Source: Rhizomys pruinosus
Lineage: Eukaryota > Chordata > Mammalia > Rodentia > Spalacidae
Direction of reading: 5' to 3'
Assembly (NCBI GenBank): GCA_009823505.1
Contig: VZQC01005680.1
Span: 5,730,090 to 5,794,089, forward strand
DNA: 64,000 nucleotides
The notes under the pieces were generated by a model. That model was given only the letters and a program-made list of their open reading frames with translations. It did no database searches and was not told where the DNA came from. A program made the translations under genes and the position numbers. This document shows, one piece after another, positions 22,072-33,375 of the stretch (positions are counted from its first letter, which is position 1; the number at the start of each line of letters is the position of its first letter).

Positions 22072-22960
22072 CTTACTAGAACAACCTGGAGCGTGGATAG
22101 GAGCCCGGTGCTGCTCCAGACAGGTAGAATTTAGAACAGATTGATTCCTGGGTTGCTGGAAAATTGATTCGAAGGTTTGTGGCAGAGGGGCTGTTGGCCG
22201 GCAGGCTTAGGTCTCAGCCCTAAACCCTTGCAGGGTGTGACTATCCATGCAGGGTCGCCCTTCCCCCTTGCAGCCAGGAGCGGCTCTGGCTCTGGGTCTA
22301 GCTCTGGCGCCAGAGTGAGTTCCTGTGTGGGGTGCTCAGGTCCGGGCCTTGCTTACTAAGACCACCTGGAGCATGGATAGGAGCCTGGCGCAGATTCAGA
22401 CAGGTAGAACTTAGAACAGATTGATTCTTGGGTTGCTGGAAATTTGATTCGTTGGTTTGTGGCAGAGGGGCTGTTGGTGGGTGGACTTAGGTCTCAGCCC
22501 TAAACCCTTGCAGGATGTGGCTGTCTGGGCCAGGTTGCCCTTCCCCCTTGCAGCCAGAAGCGGCTCTGGCTCTGGGTCTGGCTCTGGCACCAGAGTGAGT
22601 TCCTGTGTGGGGTGCTCAGGTTCAGGCCTTGCTTACCAGGACCACCTGGAGTGCAGATAGGAACCCGGCGCCACTCCAGACAGGTAGAACTTAGAACACA
22701 TTGACTCTTGGATTGCTGGAAAATTGATTTGCTGGCTTGTGGCAGAGGGGCTGTTGGCCAGCAGACTTAGGTCTCAGCCCTAAACTCTTGCAGGGTGTGG
22801 CTGTCCAGGCCAGGTCGCCCTTCCCCCTTGCAGCCAAAGCAGCTCTGGCTCTGGCTCCAGAGTGAGTTCCTGTGGGGTGCTCAGGTTCAGGCCTTGCTTA
22901 CTAGGACCACCTGGAGCGTGGATAGGAGCCCAGCACTGCTCCAGACAGGTACTGGGGCAT
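22072..22960 (+). promoter_or_regulatory. L1 5'UTR tandem promoter monomers
   Basis: Three ~280-bp tandem units begin at about 22,072, 22,350 and 22,630, and a fourth, partial unit at about 22,896. Each contains 'accacctggagc' (or close), 'gacaggtagaa', 'ttgtggcagaggggctgttgg' and 'gtcgcccttcccccttgcag'. Tandem 5'UTR monomers are the known promoter architecture of murine L1 elements. The first unit has short homologous flanks, so the array is probably truncated at its 5' end, as is usual. Open frames within the units are chance. Confidence 0.85.
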
Positions 22961-23274
22961 GGGCTAAGTCAGGCATTCCCCAAATTCCCTCCCCCAACTG
23001 GAATTGAGGAGAGAGTATCCAAGTGGATTTTTTTTGGAGAACCCTCAGAACAGGAAGGGAAGAGTGACTTAGACTTCCAATATCCAATATATAAACAAAA
23101 TTGAAAGCCTGAAACCTAGACAACAATACTCCATAAACAAGGAGGGGAAAAAAGAGCATGAGAAGGAGGCAAGCAAAACAAAACAAGCCTTAAACATAGT
23201 GAAAAGACATTTGTGATTGGTATCAGAATACAGGCAAAAATAAATAAATAAATAAATAAATAAAGGGAACCTTC

Positions 23275-24441
23275 ATGCCCGGGACACGGCAAAGGGATAA
23301 CATGGGAAAGGTGCAGGATAATTCCACACCAAGTTCTACCAACCCTGTAGGAGATAGCTACAATGGGACTCCCCTGGAAGTGAACCAAGAAACAGATCTT
23401 AGAGGAATAATTGCAGACCTATGCAGAGAAATTAAAGAAAATAAAGAAGGCAGAGAGCTAGAGAGAGAGAATGGAAAACTCAAAAAGGACCTAGAGGGAT
23501 ACAATGACAAATTTAGGAGAGAATTAAAGGAAGAGAAAGGCAAACTCCAGAAAGAACTAGAGGAAGAAAAAAACAAACTCTGAAAGGAAGTAGAAACACT
23601 GAAAAAGGAAGCCAACCAGTCAAGTAAGGAGCACCAAGAAGAGATTGAGAGGCTCAAATAGGAAATGGAAATACTAAAGAAAACACAAGATGAAATGAAA
23701 AGGGAAATAGAACACTCATCCAATCAAGAAGAATGGAAAGGAAAAAGCCTCAGAAATAGAATGGAGGAAGCAGAACAAAGAATATCAGATCTGGAAGATA
23801 ACACAGAGCAACTAAAAAGCTCAAATAAAGAATATGAAAAATTTAAAAACACACAAAAGTGGAACAACCAGGAAATATGGGACACTATGAAAAGATCAAA
23901 CCTCCACATCATAGGAATAGAGGAAGGAGAAGAATCTCAAAAGAATAGTATTGATCAGATCTTCAACAGAATAATAGATGAAAATTTCCCCAAACTGAAA
24001 ATACACAAACCCATACAAATACAAGAAGCACATAGGTCTCCAAATAGACAAGATCAGAAAAGAAACTCCCCATGTCATATCATAGTTAAAATGCTAGACG
24101 CCCAAAACAAAGACAAAATTCTGAAGGCTACAAAAGAAAAACAAGTCACATACAAAGGGAAACCCATCAGAATTACAACTGACTTCTCCTCTCAAACCAT
24201 GAAAGCAAGAAGAACATGGAGCAAAGCATTCCCAGTGTTAAAGGACTATGGATGCCAACCCAGAATACTTTACCCAGCAAAAGTGTTGATTATAGTTGAA
24301 GGAGAGAGAAAAATCTTCCATGACATAAACAAGATGATAGAATACATGTCCGGAAAACCAACTCTTCAGAAAATACTTGAAGCAATTCAAATGGCAGAAG
24401 AGAGGAACAACTATCCCCAAGCACCTAGGAAAAGAAAATAA
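23275..24441 (+). pseudogene. L1 ORF1 (RNA-binding protein), two in-frame stops
   Basis: One reading frame of 388 codons holds L1 ORF1, whose product normally trimerises, coats L1 RNA and acts as a nucleic-acid chaperone. The N-terminal third is a long Glu/Lys-rich coiled coil (about residues 40-150), followed by the RRM and C-terminal domains. Landmarks include RSNLHIIGIEEGEE (about residues 205-218), DAQNKDKILKATKEKQVTYK and PRILYPAKVLI. Stops TGA at 23,581-23,583 and TAG at 23,659-23,661 fall inside the coiled coil; downstream sequence is intact to the TAA at 24,441. The start could also be the ATG at 23,302. The ORF2 start follows about 45 bp later. Function is lost unless the stops are sequencing errors. 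Confidence 0.9.
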
Positions 24442-24485
24442 TAAAAACATAACCATAGGAGTAAAATCAAAGGCTAGAAGTCCAA

Positions 24486-27400
24486 ATGGATAATAAGGTG
24501 AAAGGAGGCAGCATCCATCTTTCAATTATAACCTTAAATATTAATGGAGTAAACTCCCCAATCAAAAGACATAGAGTGGGAGAATGGATTAGGAAACAAA
24601 ATCCATCTATATGCTGTCTACAGAAACCCATCGCAATTTCAAGGATAGGCACCAACTTAAGGTGAAGGGATGGAAGAAAATATTCCAAGCAAATGGTACC
24701 AAAAAGAAAGCAGGGGTTGCTATTCTAATTTCAGACAAAATAGACTTCAAAGCCAAGGAATTCAAAAGAGACAATTAGGGCCATTACATATTTATTAAAG
24801 GAACAATCGACGATGAAGATCTCACAATCATGAATATATACGCACCAAACTCTGGTGCACCAAACTTTATAAAGACAATTCTTCAGGACATCAAGGCACA
24901 GATTAACCTCAACATGCTAATAGTAGGGGACTTCAATACCCCACTAAGTCCTTTAGACAGATCAACAGGACAAAGGATAAACAGAGAGACATCTGAACTG
25001 AATGATACAATACACTAAATGGACCTCACAGACATCTATCGAATATTCCACCCAAACACCAGAGAATACACTTTCTACTCAGCACCCCATGGAACATTCT
25101 CCAAAATAGACCATATACTGGAACACAGAAAAAAACTCAACAAATACAAAAAGATTGAAATAATCTCATGCATTCTATCAGACCACAGTGCAATAAAACT
25201 CAATATCAACACCAGGATAAGCCCTACAACCTACAAGAACACATGGAGACAAAACAACACTCTCCTTAATAACAAATGGGTCAAGGAAGAAATAAAGAAA
25301 GAAATAAAAACATTCCTGGAGCTGAATGACAATGATAATACAACACAACAAAACCTGTAGGACACTTTAAAAGCAGTCCTAAGAGGGAAGTTTATAGCTC
25401 TAAGTGCCTACATTAAAAAAAACAGAAATAGCACAAGTGAAAGATCTAACAGTTCAGCTAAGAATACTTGAGAGACAAAAAATGAGCCCTAAACGCAGCA
25501 GATAATAAGAAATAACAAAAATCAAACAGAAATCAATGAAATAGAAAGAAAGAAAACCATACAAAAAATCAATGAATCCAAAAGCTGGTTCTTTGAGAGA
25601 ATGAACAAAATAGACAGAACTCTAGCCCAGTTAACCAAAAGAAAGAAGGAACAACTCCAAATCAATATAATCTGTGATGAAAGGGAAATATCACAAAAGG
25701 CAATGAAAATATCCAGATAATCATATGGGAATACTTCAAAAACCTATACTCTACTAAGTTTGAAAACCTAGAAGAAATGGATGAATATCTGAAATCCTGG
25801 GAAACACCAAAACTCAACCAAGAAGAGATCGACAGCTTAAATAGACCAATAATATATGAAGAAATTGAAGATGTGAGAAAAAGCCTCCCAACCAAAAAAA
25901 TGCCCAGGCCCAGATGGTTTCAGGGCAGAATTCTATAAAATATTTCAAAAAGACCTACAACCATTACTACTCAAGTTGTTTAGAAGGATACAAACGGAGG
26001 GAGTTCTCCCAGATTCCTTCTATGAAGCCAGCATCACACTATTATCAAAACCAGGCAAAGATACAACCAAAAATGAGAACTATAGACCTAGTTCCTTCTT
26101 GAACACAGATGCAAAAATTCTAAATAAAATACTTGCAAATCACATACAGACCCACATCGAGAAGATCATTCACCATGACCAAGTTGGATTCATACCAGAA
26201 ATGCAGGGATGGTTCAACATACAAAAATCAATAAATATCATCAAACATATAAATGGACTGAAAGGCAAAATCCATACAATCATCTCAATTGACGCTGAAA
26301 AAGCCTTTGACAAAATCCAGCATCCCTCCATGCTTAAAGTCCTAGAGGGAAGTGGATTGGAGGGATCATTCCTCAATGTAATCAAAGCCATATACAGGAA
26401 ACCCACAGCCAATATCATCCTAAATGGGGAAACGACAGAAGAATTCCCCTTAAAGCTAGGAACCCGGCAAGGCTGCCCCCGTCACCACTCCTTTTCAATA
26501 TAGTGCTTGAAACCCTTGCTAGGGCAATAAGGGAAGAAAAGGAAATTAAAGGAGTTCTAATTGGAAAAGAGGAAGTCAAGCTATCACTTTTTGCTGATGA
26601 CATGATCATTTACTTAAGGGATGCTAAGAACTTCACCAGAAAACTTCTAGAAATGATAAAGAGCTTCTGTAAAGTGGCAGGATACAAAATAAATCTAGAA
26701 AAATCAGTAGCCTGTCTTTACACCAACAACAAGCAACTGAAGAAGGAATACAAGGAGACCACTCACAATAGCCTCAAAAACAACAAAATACCTAGGAACA
26801 AACCTAACCAAAGACAATGAGGATCTCTACAAAAAAAAATTTAAACCCCTGAAGAAGGAAATTGAGGAAGACATCAGAAGATGGACAAACCTCCCATGCT
26901 CATGGATTGGGAAAATAAATATAGTAAATGTCCATTCTACCCAAACTCGTGTACAGATTTAATGCAATCCCAATCAAAATCCCCAAGAGTTTCTTCACAG
27001 GCTTGGAAAAAATCCTTAATTTCATTTGGAAAAACAAAAGACCCCAAATAGCCAAAGCAACCCTGAGCAAAAAGAGCAATACAGGGGGGATCTCTATACC
27101 AGACTTCAAACTATACTACAGGGCTATAGTCATAAAAACAGCTTGGTACTGGTGCAGAAAAAGACCAGTTGATCAATGGAGCAAAACTGAATATCCAAAC
27201 CTGAACACATACAATTTCAGCCACCTCATATTTGACAAGGTGGCCAAGAAGACACAATGGAGGAAAGACAGCATCTTCAGCAAGTGGTGTTGGCAAAACT
27301 GGATCACTACCTGTAGAAGAATGAAATTAAACCCCCACCTCTCACCCTGTATAAAACTCAATTCCAGATGGATCAAAGACCTCAACGTGAAACCCAAAAC

Positions 27401-27638
27401 TCTGGAGGTGATAGAAGAAAAAGTTGGCAGCAGACTACAAGACATAGGTGTAGGAAAAGACTTCCTAAACCAGACAGCAGCTGCACAAGAAATAAGATCG
27501 ATAATTGACAAATGGGACCTTATGAAACTCAAAAGCTTCTACACATAAAAAGAAACAATAAAGGAAGTGAAGAGAAAACCCACAGAGTGGGAGGAAACCT
27601 TCACTGCAGATACATCTGACAAAGCATTGATCTGTAGA
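24486..27638 (+). pseudogene. L1 ORF2 (endonuclease/reverse transcriptase), broken
   Basis: Starts at an ATG (24,486) reading MDNKVKGGSIHLSIITLNIN. The APE-like endonuclease follows with NIYAPNSG, the GDFNTPLSPLDR catalytic block (about 24,930-24,965) and SDHSAIKL (about 25,180). The reverse transcriptase has PGPDGF (about 25,905), [19 protein letters not shown] and the catalytic FADD at about 26,588-26,601. The C-terminal part ends near [12 protein letters not shown]. Multiple stops and frameshifts are visible, for example a frameshift near 24,625 and stops at 24,776, 25,016 and 25,358. The MaLR provirus interrupts the tail at 27,639; the remaining 3' sequence resumes at 32,382. It is non-functional. 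Confidence 0.9.
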
Positions 27639-28046
27639 TGTTCTAGTTTGTCTTCCATTGCTGTGACAAAACATTTCGACTGACACTAACTTGGGGAGGA
27701 AGGGTTTATTCAGCTTACATCTCCTGGGTCACAGTTCTTCACTTAGGGAGCCCAAGGCAGGAACTCAGGGCAGGAACCTGGAAGACAGGAGCTGAACCAC
27801 AGACCATGAAAGAATGCTGTTCACTGGCTTGCTCCCCTGGCTCATGCTCAGCCTGCCTTCTTATAAGGTACACAACAACCTGCCCAGGGTGGCACCACTC
27901 CTTGTGGGCTGGGCCCTCCTACACTGCTTGACAATCATGACAATACTCCATGGATGTGGCCACAGGCCAATCCAATGGATCCAATTCTCCAATTGAAGCT
28001 CCCTCAACCCAGGTGTGTCAAGTTGACACTAAAGCTATCCAGCACA
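27639..28046 (-). mobile_element. ORR1-type LTR (outer left) of compound provirus
   Basis: 408-bp antisense LTR, TGTTCTAG...CCAGCACA on the plus strand, matching 51,608-52,015. Preceded by GTAGA, a possible imperfect target duplication with CCAGA at 32,382-32,386. Confidence 0.88.
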
Positions 28047-28257
28047 ATTGACCACTTGTCAACTTGACACACAAAACACATCACTATTAAACCACCACCT
28101 TTTCAGTTCTTATCCTCAAAGTATGATATTAACATTAATCATAACCTAAGACAGTACAACCTTAAAAGCCCCACAGTCCTTAAAATGTCCAAACACTTAA
28201 AAGTTCACAGTCTATTAAAAGTCTCTTAACTGTGGGCTGCTGTAAAATCCAAAACAA

Positions 28258-28490
28258 GGGGCTGGAGAGATGGCCTAGCGGTTAAGAGCGCCGACCGCTC
28301 TTACAGAGGACCTGGGTTCGATCCCCAGCACCCACATGGCGGCTGAGAACCGTCTGAAACTCCAATTCCAGGAGAACTCCAGTTCCAGGGGAATCCGACA
28401 CCCTCTTCTGACCTCCGCGGCATTGCACGACACGGGTGCACAAACTTGCATGCAGACAGTACATTCATACACATACGGAAATAAATAAAA
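28258..28490 (+). mobile_element. Young B2/B3-type SINE at assembly gap edge
   Basis: Near-identical to the copy at 19,193, including the internal duplication. Its A-rich tail runs straight into the N block. 'Atccaaaacaa' before it and 'atcaaaacaa' after the gap (about 29,250-29,260) look like its target duplication. Confidence 0.93.
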
Positions 28491-29230
28491 NNNNNNNNNN
28501 NNNNNNNNNNNNNNNNNNNNNNNNNNNNNNNNNNNNNNNNNNNNNNNNNNNNNNNNNNNNNNNNNNNNNNNNNNNNNNNNNNNNNNNNNNNNNNNNNNNN
28601 NNNNNNNNNNNNNNNNNNNNNNNNNNNNNNNNNNNNNNNNNNNNNNNNNNNNNNNNNNNNNNNNNNNNNNNNNNNNNNNNNNNNNNNNNNNNNNNNNNNN
28701 NNNNNNNNNNNNNNNNNNNNNNNNNNNNNNNNNNNNNNNNNNNNNNNNNNNNNNNNNNNNNNNNNNNNNNNNNNNNNNNNNNNNNNNNNNNNNNNNNNNN
28801 NNNNNNNNNNNNNNNNNNNNNNNNNNNNNNNNNNNNNNNNNNNNNNNNNNNNNNNNNNNNNNNNNNNNNNNNNNNNNNNNNNNNNNNNNNNNNNNNNNNN
28901 NNNNNNNNNNNNNNNNNNNNNNNNNNNNNNNNNNNNNNNNNNNNNNNNNNNNNNNNNNNNNNNNNNNNNNNNNNNNNNNNNNNNNNNNNNNNNNNNNNNN
29001 NNNNNNNNNNNNNNNNNNNNNNNNNNNNNNNNNNNNNNNNNNNNNNNNNNNNNNNNNNNNNNNNNNNNNNNNNNNNNNNNNNNNNNNNNNNNNNNNNNNN
29101 NNNNNNNNNNNNNNNNNNNNNNNNNNNNNNNNNNNNNNNNNNNNNNNNNNNNNNNNNNNNNNNNNNNNNNNNNNNNNNNNNNNNNNNNNNNNNNNNNNNN
29201 NNNNNNNNNNNNNNNNNNNNNNNNNNNNNN
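28491..29230. other. Assembly gap, 740 N
   Basis: Run of N. A-rich sequence lies on both sides (SINE tail left, T/A-rich tail right), and the provirus internal sequence continues without loss. The true missing sequence may therefore be only part of the SINE's A-tail. The long X-filled open frames crossing the gap are artefacts. Confidence 0.95.
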
Positions 29231-30248
29231 TAAAAAAATAAAAAAAAAAATCAAAACAATGTACTGTCTTATTTTCAAAGGGAAGAATTCAGGCACACTC
29301 AAACAAAAACCTGAGGTAAGCAAAGTAGCTCAAGGCTGGACACGTGGACTCACTCACAATCTTCTGGGTCTCCAAAGGTTTTGGCAGCTCCCCTCTCGCC
29401 TCCGTCATGCCACAGCACACACAGCTCATCTCGCAGGCCCATGCTGGGCTCCATTTCACACCTACTGCTGCTCTTGGGGTCACTCCATGGTCCTGGCATC
29501 TCCAAAAAAAAGCTGGGGTCGCCCACTGAAACTGAATCAGCAGCCCTTCACCAATGGCCTCTTCTGACCTCGCCTGGTGGCCAAGCCTGCTATCTCTCCG
29601 ATTGACACCCTGCAAAATCCTGGGTCTCAACTGCAACAACGAGGTCACTTCCACCAATTTTTCCTGAGCCTCTCACAGTGCCTCACGCCTCGGCTGCTCT
29701 CTGGACCCCGCTCAAATTTCAACACCAGACACCATATAGGAGACTTTTACACACTACCAAGTCCTGCTTCTGGCTCAAGATGAAGGCTAGGCCCCCTTCT
29801 AGATTCACAGTTTCTGTGTGCTGACCTGAAGAAGATTCTTCCCAGAAGCATTTCCCACAGTGATGCTGGTCTCTTGTTACTTGACAGCTGATTTTTTCAC
29901 CCCAGCTGACCAGCATCACAATTGTTCCCAGTAAAGCAAAGGGTTCATTTCAGTTCTGGTCTCTTGTTACTTACAGCTGATCTTCAGCCCCAGTGCACCA
30001 GAACCCCATTGGTTACACAGGTCCTGATGATCTCTGCTCTCCTTCCGAAACTAGACACTTCACACGGCAGGCCTCCTATCATCTACAAACTCTCTTCCAG
30101 CCAAAACTGTACCAGTTCCCAAGCCCAGCACGACTTTAGGCATTCAATTATTTTTCTAGCCCAAATTTCCAAATGCTGCCACAATCCTTCCTCAAAACAC
30201 CGAGGTCAGGTCTGTCACAGCATAGCCACTCTTCTGGTACAAATTTTC

Positions 30249-30618
30249 TGTATTAGTCACTTTTCTTGGCGTTGCCTATAAAACCATACCACAAGGGAAC
30301 TTAGTCAAAGGAAGAGTTTAAATTTGAGCTTACAATTGATTAGGTTCCCAGGGAATTCCCAGCAGTCCATTGTGGGGGCAGGCTGGTGGACCGGGGCTGG
30401 GAGCAGCAAGCCAAGAGTCACATCTCGAAGAGCACAGGTAAGTAAGAGAGACTGGAAAAACACAGCTAGATTAACTCACTAAGCCTGCCCCCAATGACTA
30501 CTTCCTCCAGCATGGCCACCCTTTCTAATGGACCTCCGAAGAACCAGTGCACCAACTGGGACAAAATATCTTAACCACTTAAAGCCCATGGGGACATTCT
30601 TCATTCAAATCCACCACA
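30249..30618 (-). mobile_element. MT-like MaLR LTR in the middle of the compound provirus
   Basis: About 370 bp, TG...CA-bounded ('tgtattagtcac' to 'ccaccaca' on the plus strand). Its sequence differs from the ORR1 LTRs and resembles MT/MTE-type LTRs such as the one at 62,241. A primer-binding-like site abuts its left edge, belonging to the flanking ORR1 internal region. Confidence 0.65.
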
Positions 30619-31972
30619 ATTCACTCCCTGGGCCCCCATAGGCTTATGACCCAGTAAATATGCAAATGCATTTTAGTCCAACATTTAAAAGTCCCCATAG
30701 TCTTCACTATCTAATTCATATGCAAAAGTATACAGTCCAAGAGTTCTCTTCTAGACCCGGTCTAATCTCTTATGTAACTTCCTGTAAAATCAAAAGCAAA
30801 TATACATACTCACCACTAGAGTGGAGCTGATATACATATTCCATTCCAAAAGGGAGGAATAGAGACATGTGAGGAAACATGAAAAAACGAACACACCAGG
30901 GCAAACACCAAAGTACAAGAGCTCCACAATATGACTTCTGGATTTTACTTTCCAAAGGGCTTAGAGGCTCAGCTCTTCCAGGATCTGCATGCAACATGGA
31001 TATCTTCCTTAGGCTGTGTACCCACTCCCTGTATGCAGCTCTCTTGGCAAATATCTTACAGTTCTGGCATTTCAAATGTCTTGTGGGGTCTCCACTGCCA
31101 ACCAATGTTCACATTCACAGCTTCCGCATTATAGGCTATCAGGGCCTTCTTTATGCAGGACCACCTGCTGCACTCTGCCTGGCCTGCGTTGTGTGCTCTC
31201 TGAACCATGGGGAAAGAACTGTGACCCCTTCACTCTTGACAAACTTTCATGCCTGTAAAGCCAGCACCACGTGAATGAAACTGTGAGGTTTTGGCTGCAA
31301 GTTTGGGATGAGACCTGGGCTATTTTAACCACATTTGAAACTTTTCTTTGCCATGGACTTGTTGGAGCAAAAATCCTGTTCAGTATTTTCTTTCAAAAGT
31401 TGCAGGATTAGCTGGGTTCTGGTCTTGTCCTGAAGGTACTATTTTCAGTTGTTTACTTGTAAATCTTGAGGCCTCCCCAATCACTTTTAATCTCACTTTT
31501 CCATTGTTTATTGGTAAATTGCTGCTCCTATACTTAATCGTTTTCATAGCTACGCCTCATGCTTATCCTTACTCCTTCAAAACCTTCTCCATGCCTGTCC
31601 ACTTTAACTCCTAGTGCAGCTTTCCTGTAGTGTACATTCTGCATTTCTTTCTGCCCCATCTGCTTTCTTCATGTAGATCTGACATATTCACCACCAATAG
31701 CCACACCATTTCTACATTAGGCTGTCTTGAAATTACCTCCCCAAAGTCCATTGCTTTTCAAGCTTAGCTCCAGGCAAGCATTTGGGTGTGGGCAAAAACT
31801 GTGTCAGACTCTTTATCAAAATCATCCCAGTTGCTGCCTAAGTCTTTACTTTCCTCTGGAACTACCATTTTTGCAACAATGCTTTCTTCCAGGCTTCCTA
31901 CAGAATGGCCCTTTAAAGCTCTGCTTACAGTAGGATAACCAGCCTTCACCCCAATTCTGGTCCCTATTTTCC
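30619..31972 (-). mobile_element. MaLR internal region of a second type
   Basis: Non-coding sequence between the middle MT-like LTR and the right ORR1 LTR. It ends with 'ccaattctggtccc', the reverse complement of a primer-binding-like site, exactly where a 5' LTR should begin. It does not match the ORR1 internal region at 28,047-30,248. Small open frames on both strands (up to 131 codons) have no conserved domain. Confidence 0.6.
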
Positions 31973-32381
31973 GTTTCTAGTTTTCTTCATTGCTGTGAAC
32001 AAAACACTCTGACCCAACAAAAACTTGGGGAGGAAAGGTTTATCAGTTACATCTCCTGGGTCACAGTTGATTCACTTAGGGAGCCCAAGGCATGAACTCA
32101 GGGCAGGGGAACCTGGAAGACAGGAGCTGAACCACAGGCCATGGAGGAATGCTGCTTCACTGGCTTGCTCCCCTAGCTCATGCCCAGTAAGCCTTCTTAT
32201 ACGGTACTCAACAACCTGCCCAGGGTGGCACACTCATTGTGGGCTGGGCCCTCCCACCCCACTCAACAATCAAGAAAAATACTCCACAGATGTGGCACAG
32301 GCCAATCCAATGGAGCCAATTCCCCAATTGAGGCTCCCTCAACCCAGGTGTGTCAAGTTGACACTAAAGCTATCCAGCACA
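31973..32381 (-). mobile_element. ORR1-type LTR (outer right) of compound provirus
   Basis: About 409 bp, matching 27,639-28,046; ends 'ccagcaca'. L1 sequence resumes immediately after it. Confidence 0.88.
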
Positions 32382-33375
32382 CCAGAGTATACAAACTACT
32401 CAAAAAACAAAGAAGAAAACAAATGAATCACTCAAAACATGGAGCAAAGAACTGAATAGAGACTTCACAGAGGAGGACTTAGAGATGGCTGAGAAACATC
32501 TTTAAAACTCACTAATAATTAGGGAAATGCAAATTAAGACCACTTTAAGATATCATCTCACTCCAATAAGACTAGCCAGGATCAAGAAAACAAATGATAT
32601 CAAGTGCTGGAGAGGTTGTGGGAAAGGGAATACTCATCCACTGCTGGTGGGAATGTAAACTTGTACAGCCACTATGGAAAGCAGTGTGGAGAACACTTGG
32701 AAGACTCAAAATGAGCTTGCCATTTGATCCAGTCATACCACTCCTGGGTATACACCCACAAGACTCATCTTACTGCAGAAATACATGCACAGCTATGTTT
32801 ATCACAGCTCTGTTCACAATAGCAAAAAGCTGGAACCAACCCAAATGACCCTCAACTTGATGAGTGCATAGAGAAAATGTGGTACATGTACACAATGGAG
32901 TTCTATGCAGCAGTAAAGAAAGACAACATCATGAACTTTGCAAGTAAAGGATAGCTAGAAGATACTAGTGTTAAGTGAAGTACACAGGTTCCAAGAAAAA
33001 CAAATGACCAATGGTATCCCTCATCTGTGGATGCTAACATCAAGTAACCCAATTGAAAATATTTCTTGTCTAGAGGAATGCATATTGAAAGAACCAACAA
33101 CAGAAAGACTGCATCAGAAAATTGACTGAAATGGTGACTTGGGAGGGTATGAGTGGGCTGGGAGAGGACGACGGGGGATGTGTAATATTTGATTATGTAT
33201 ATTAATTGACACGAGTTCAACAAGTATCCAATTTTCCCAAACTATCTACAAATTACATGTGTATTAGACACCTTAGTAAAAAGTAAAAATGTCTTATATG
33301 AAACAACCATTGGCTTAAAGGTTTTGATAAAAACAGTGATACATCTGAGTGACGATTGGAAATATAAATTGTTGT
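32382..33375 (+). mobile_element. L1 3' part resumed after the provirus
   Basis: Continues the interrupted L1 with 'gtatacaaactactcaaaaa', 'gaaatgcaaattaagacc' and 'ctgctggtgggaatgtaaac', then the proximal 3'UTR to about 33,375. The ORF at 32,594-32,848 is C-terminal ORF2 debris. Confidence 0.88.

Larger units (their letters stand above)
28047..30248 (-). mobile_element. ORR1-type internal region, interrupted by B2 and gap
   Basis: Matches the complete internal regions at 37,792-38,947 (plus) and 52,016-53,178 (minus), once the B2 at 28,258 and the N run are removed. It ends next to the middle LTR with 'cttctggtacaaatt', the reverse complement of a tRNA-Leu-type primer-binding site (TGGTACCAG-like). 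It encodes no protein, as is usual for non-autonomous MaLR elements; open frames here are incidental. Confidence 0.82.

Noticed and set aside
22177..22660. Repeated ~60-codon Gly/Ser-rich frames
   Set aside because: Same frame in each L1 5'UTR monomer; promoter DNA rather than coding sequence.
28301..29323. Long open frames (up to 340 codons) across the N block
   Set aside because: They are open only because N was translated as unknown residues; the sequenced ends are SINE and MaLR DNA.
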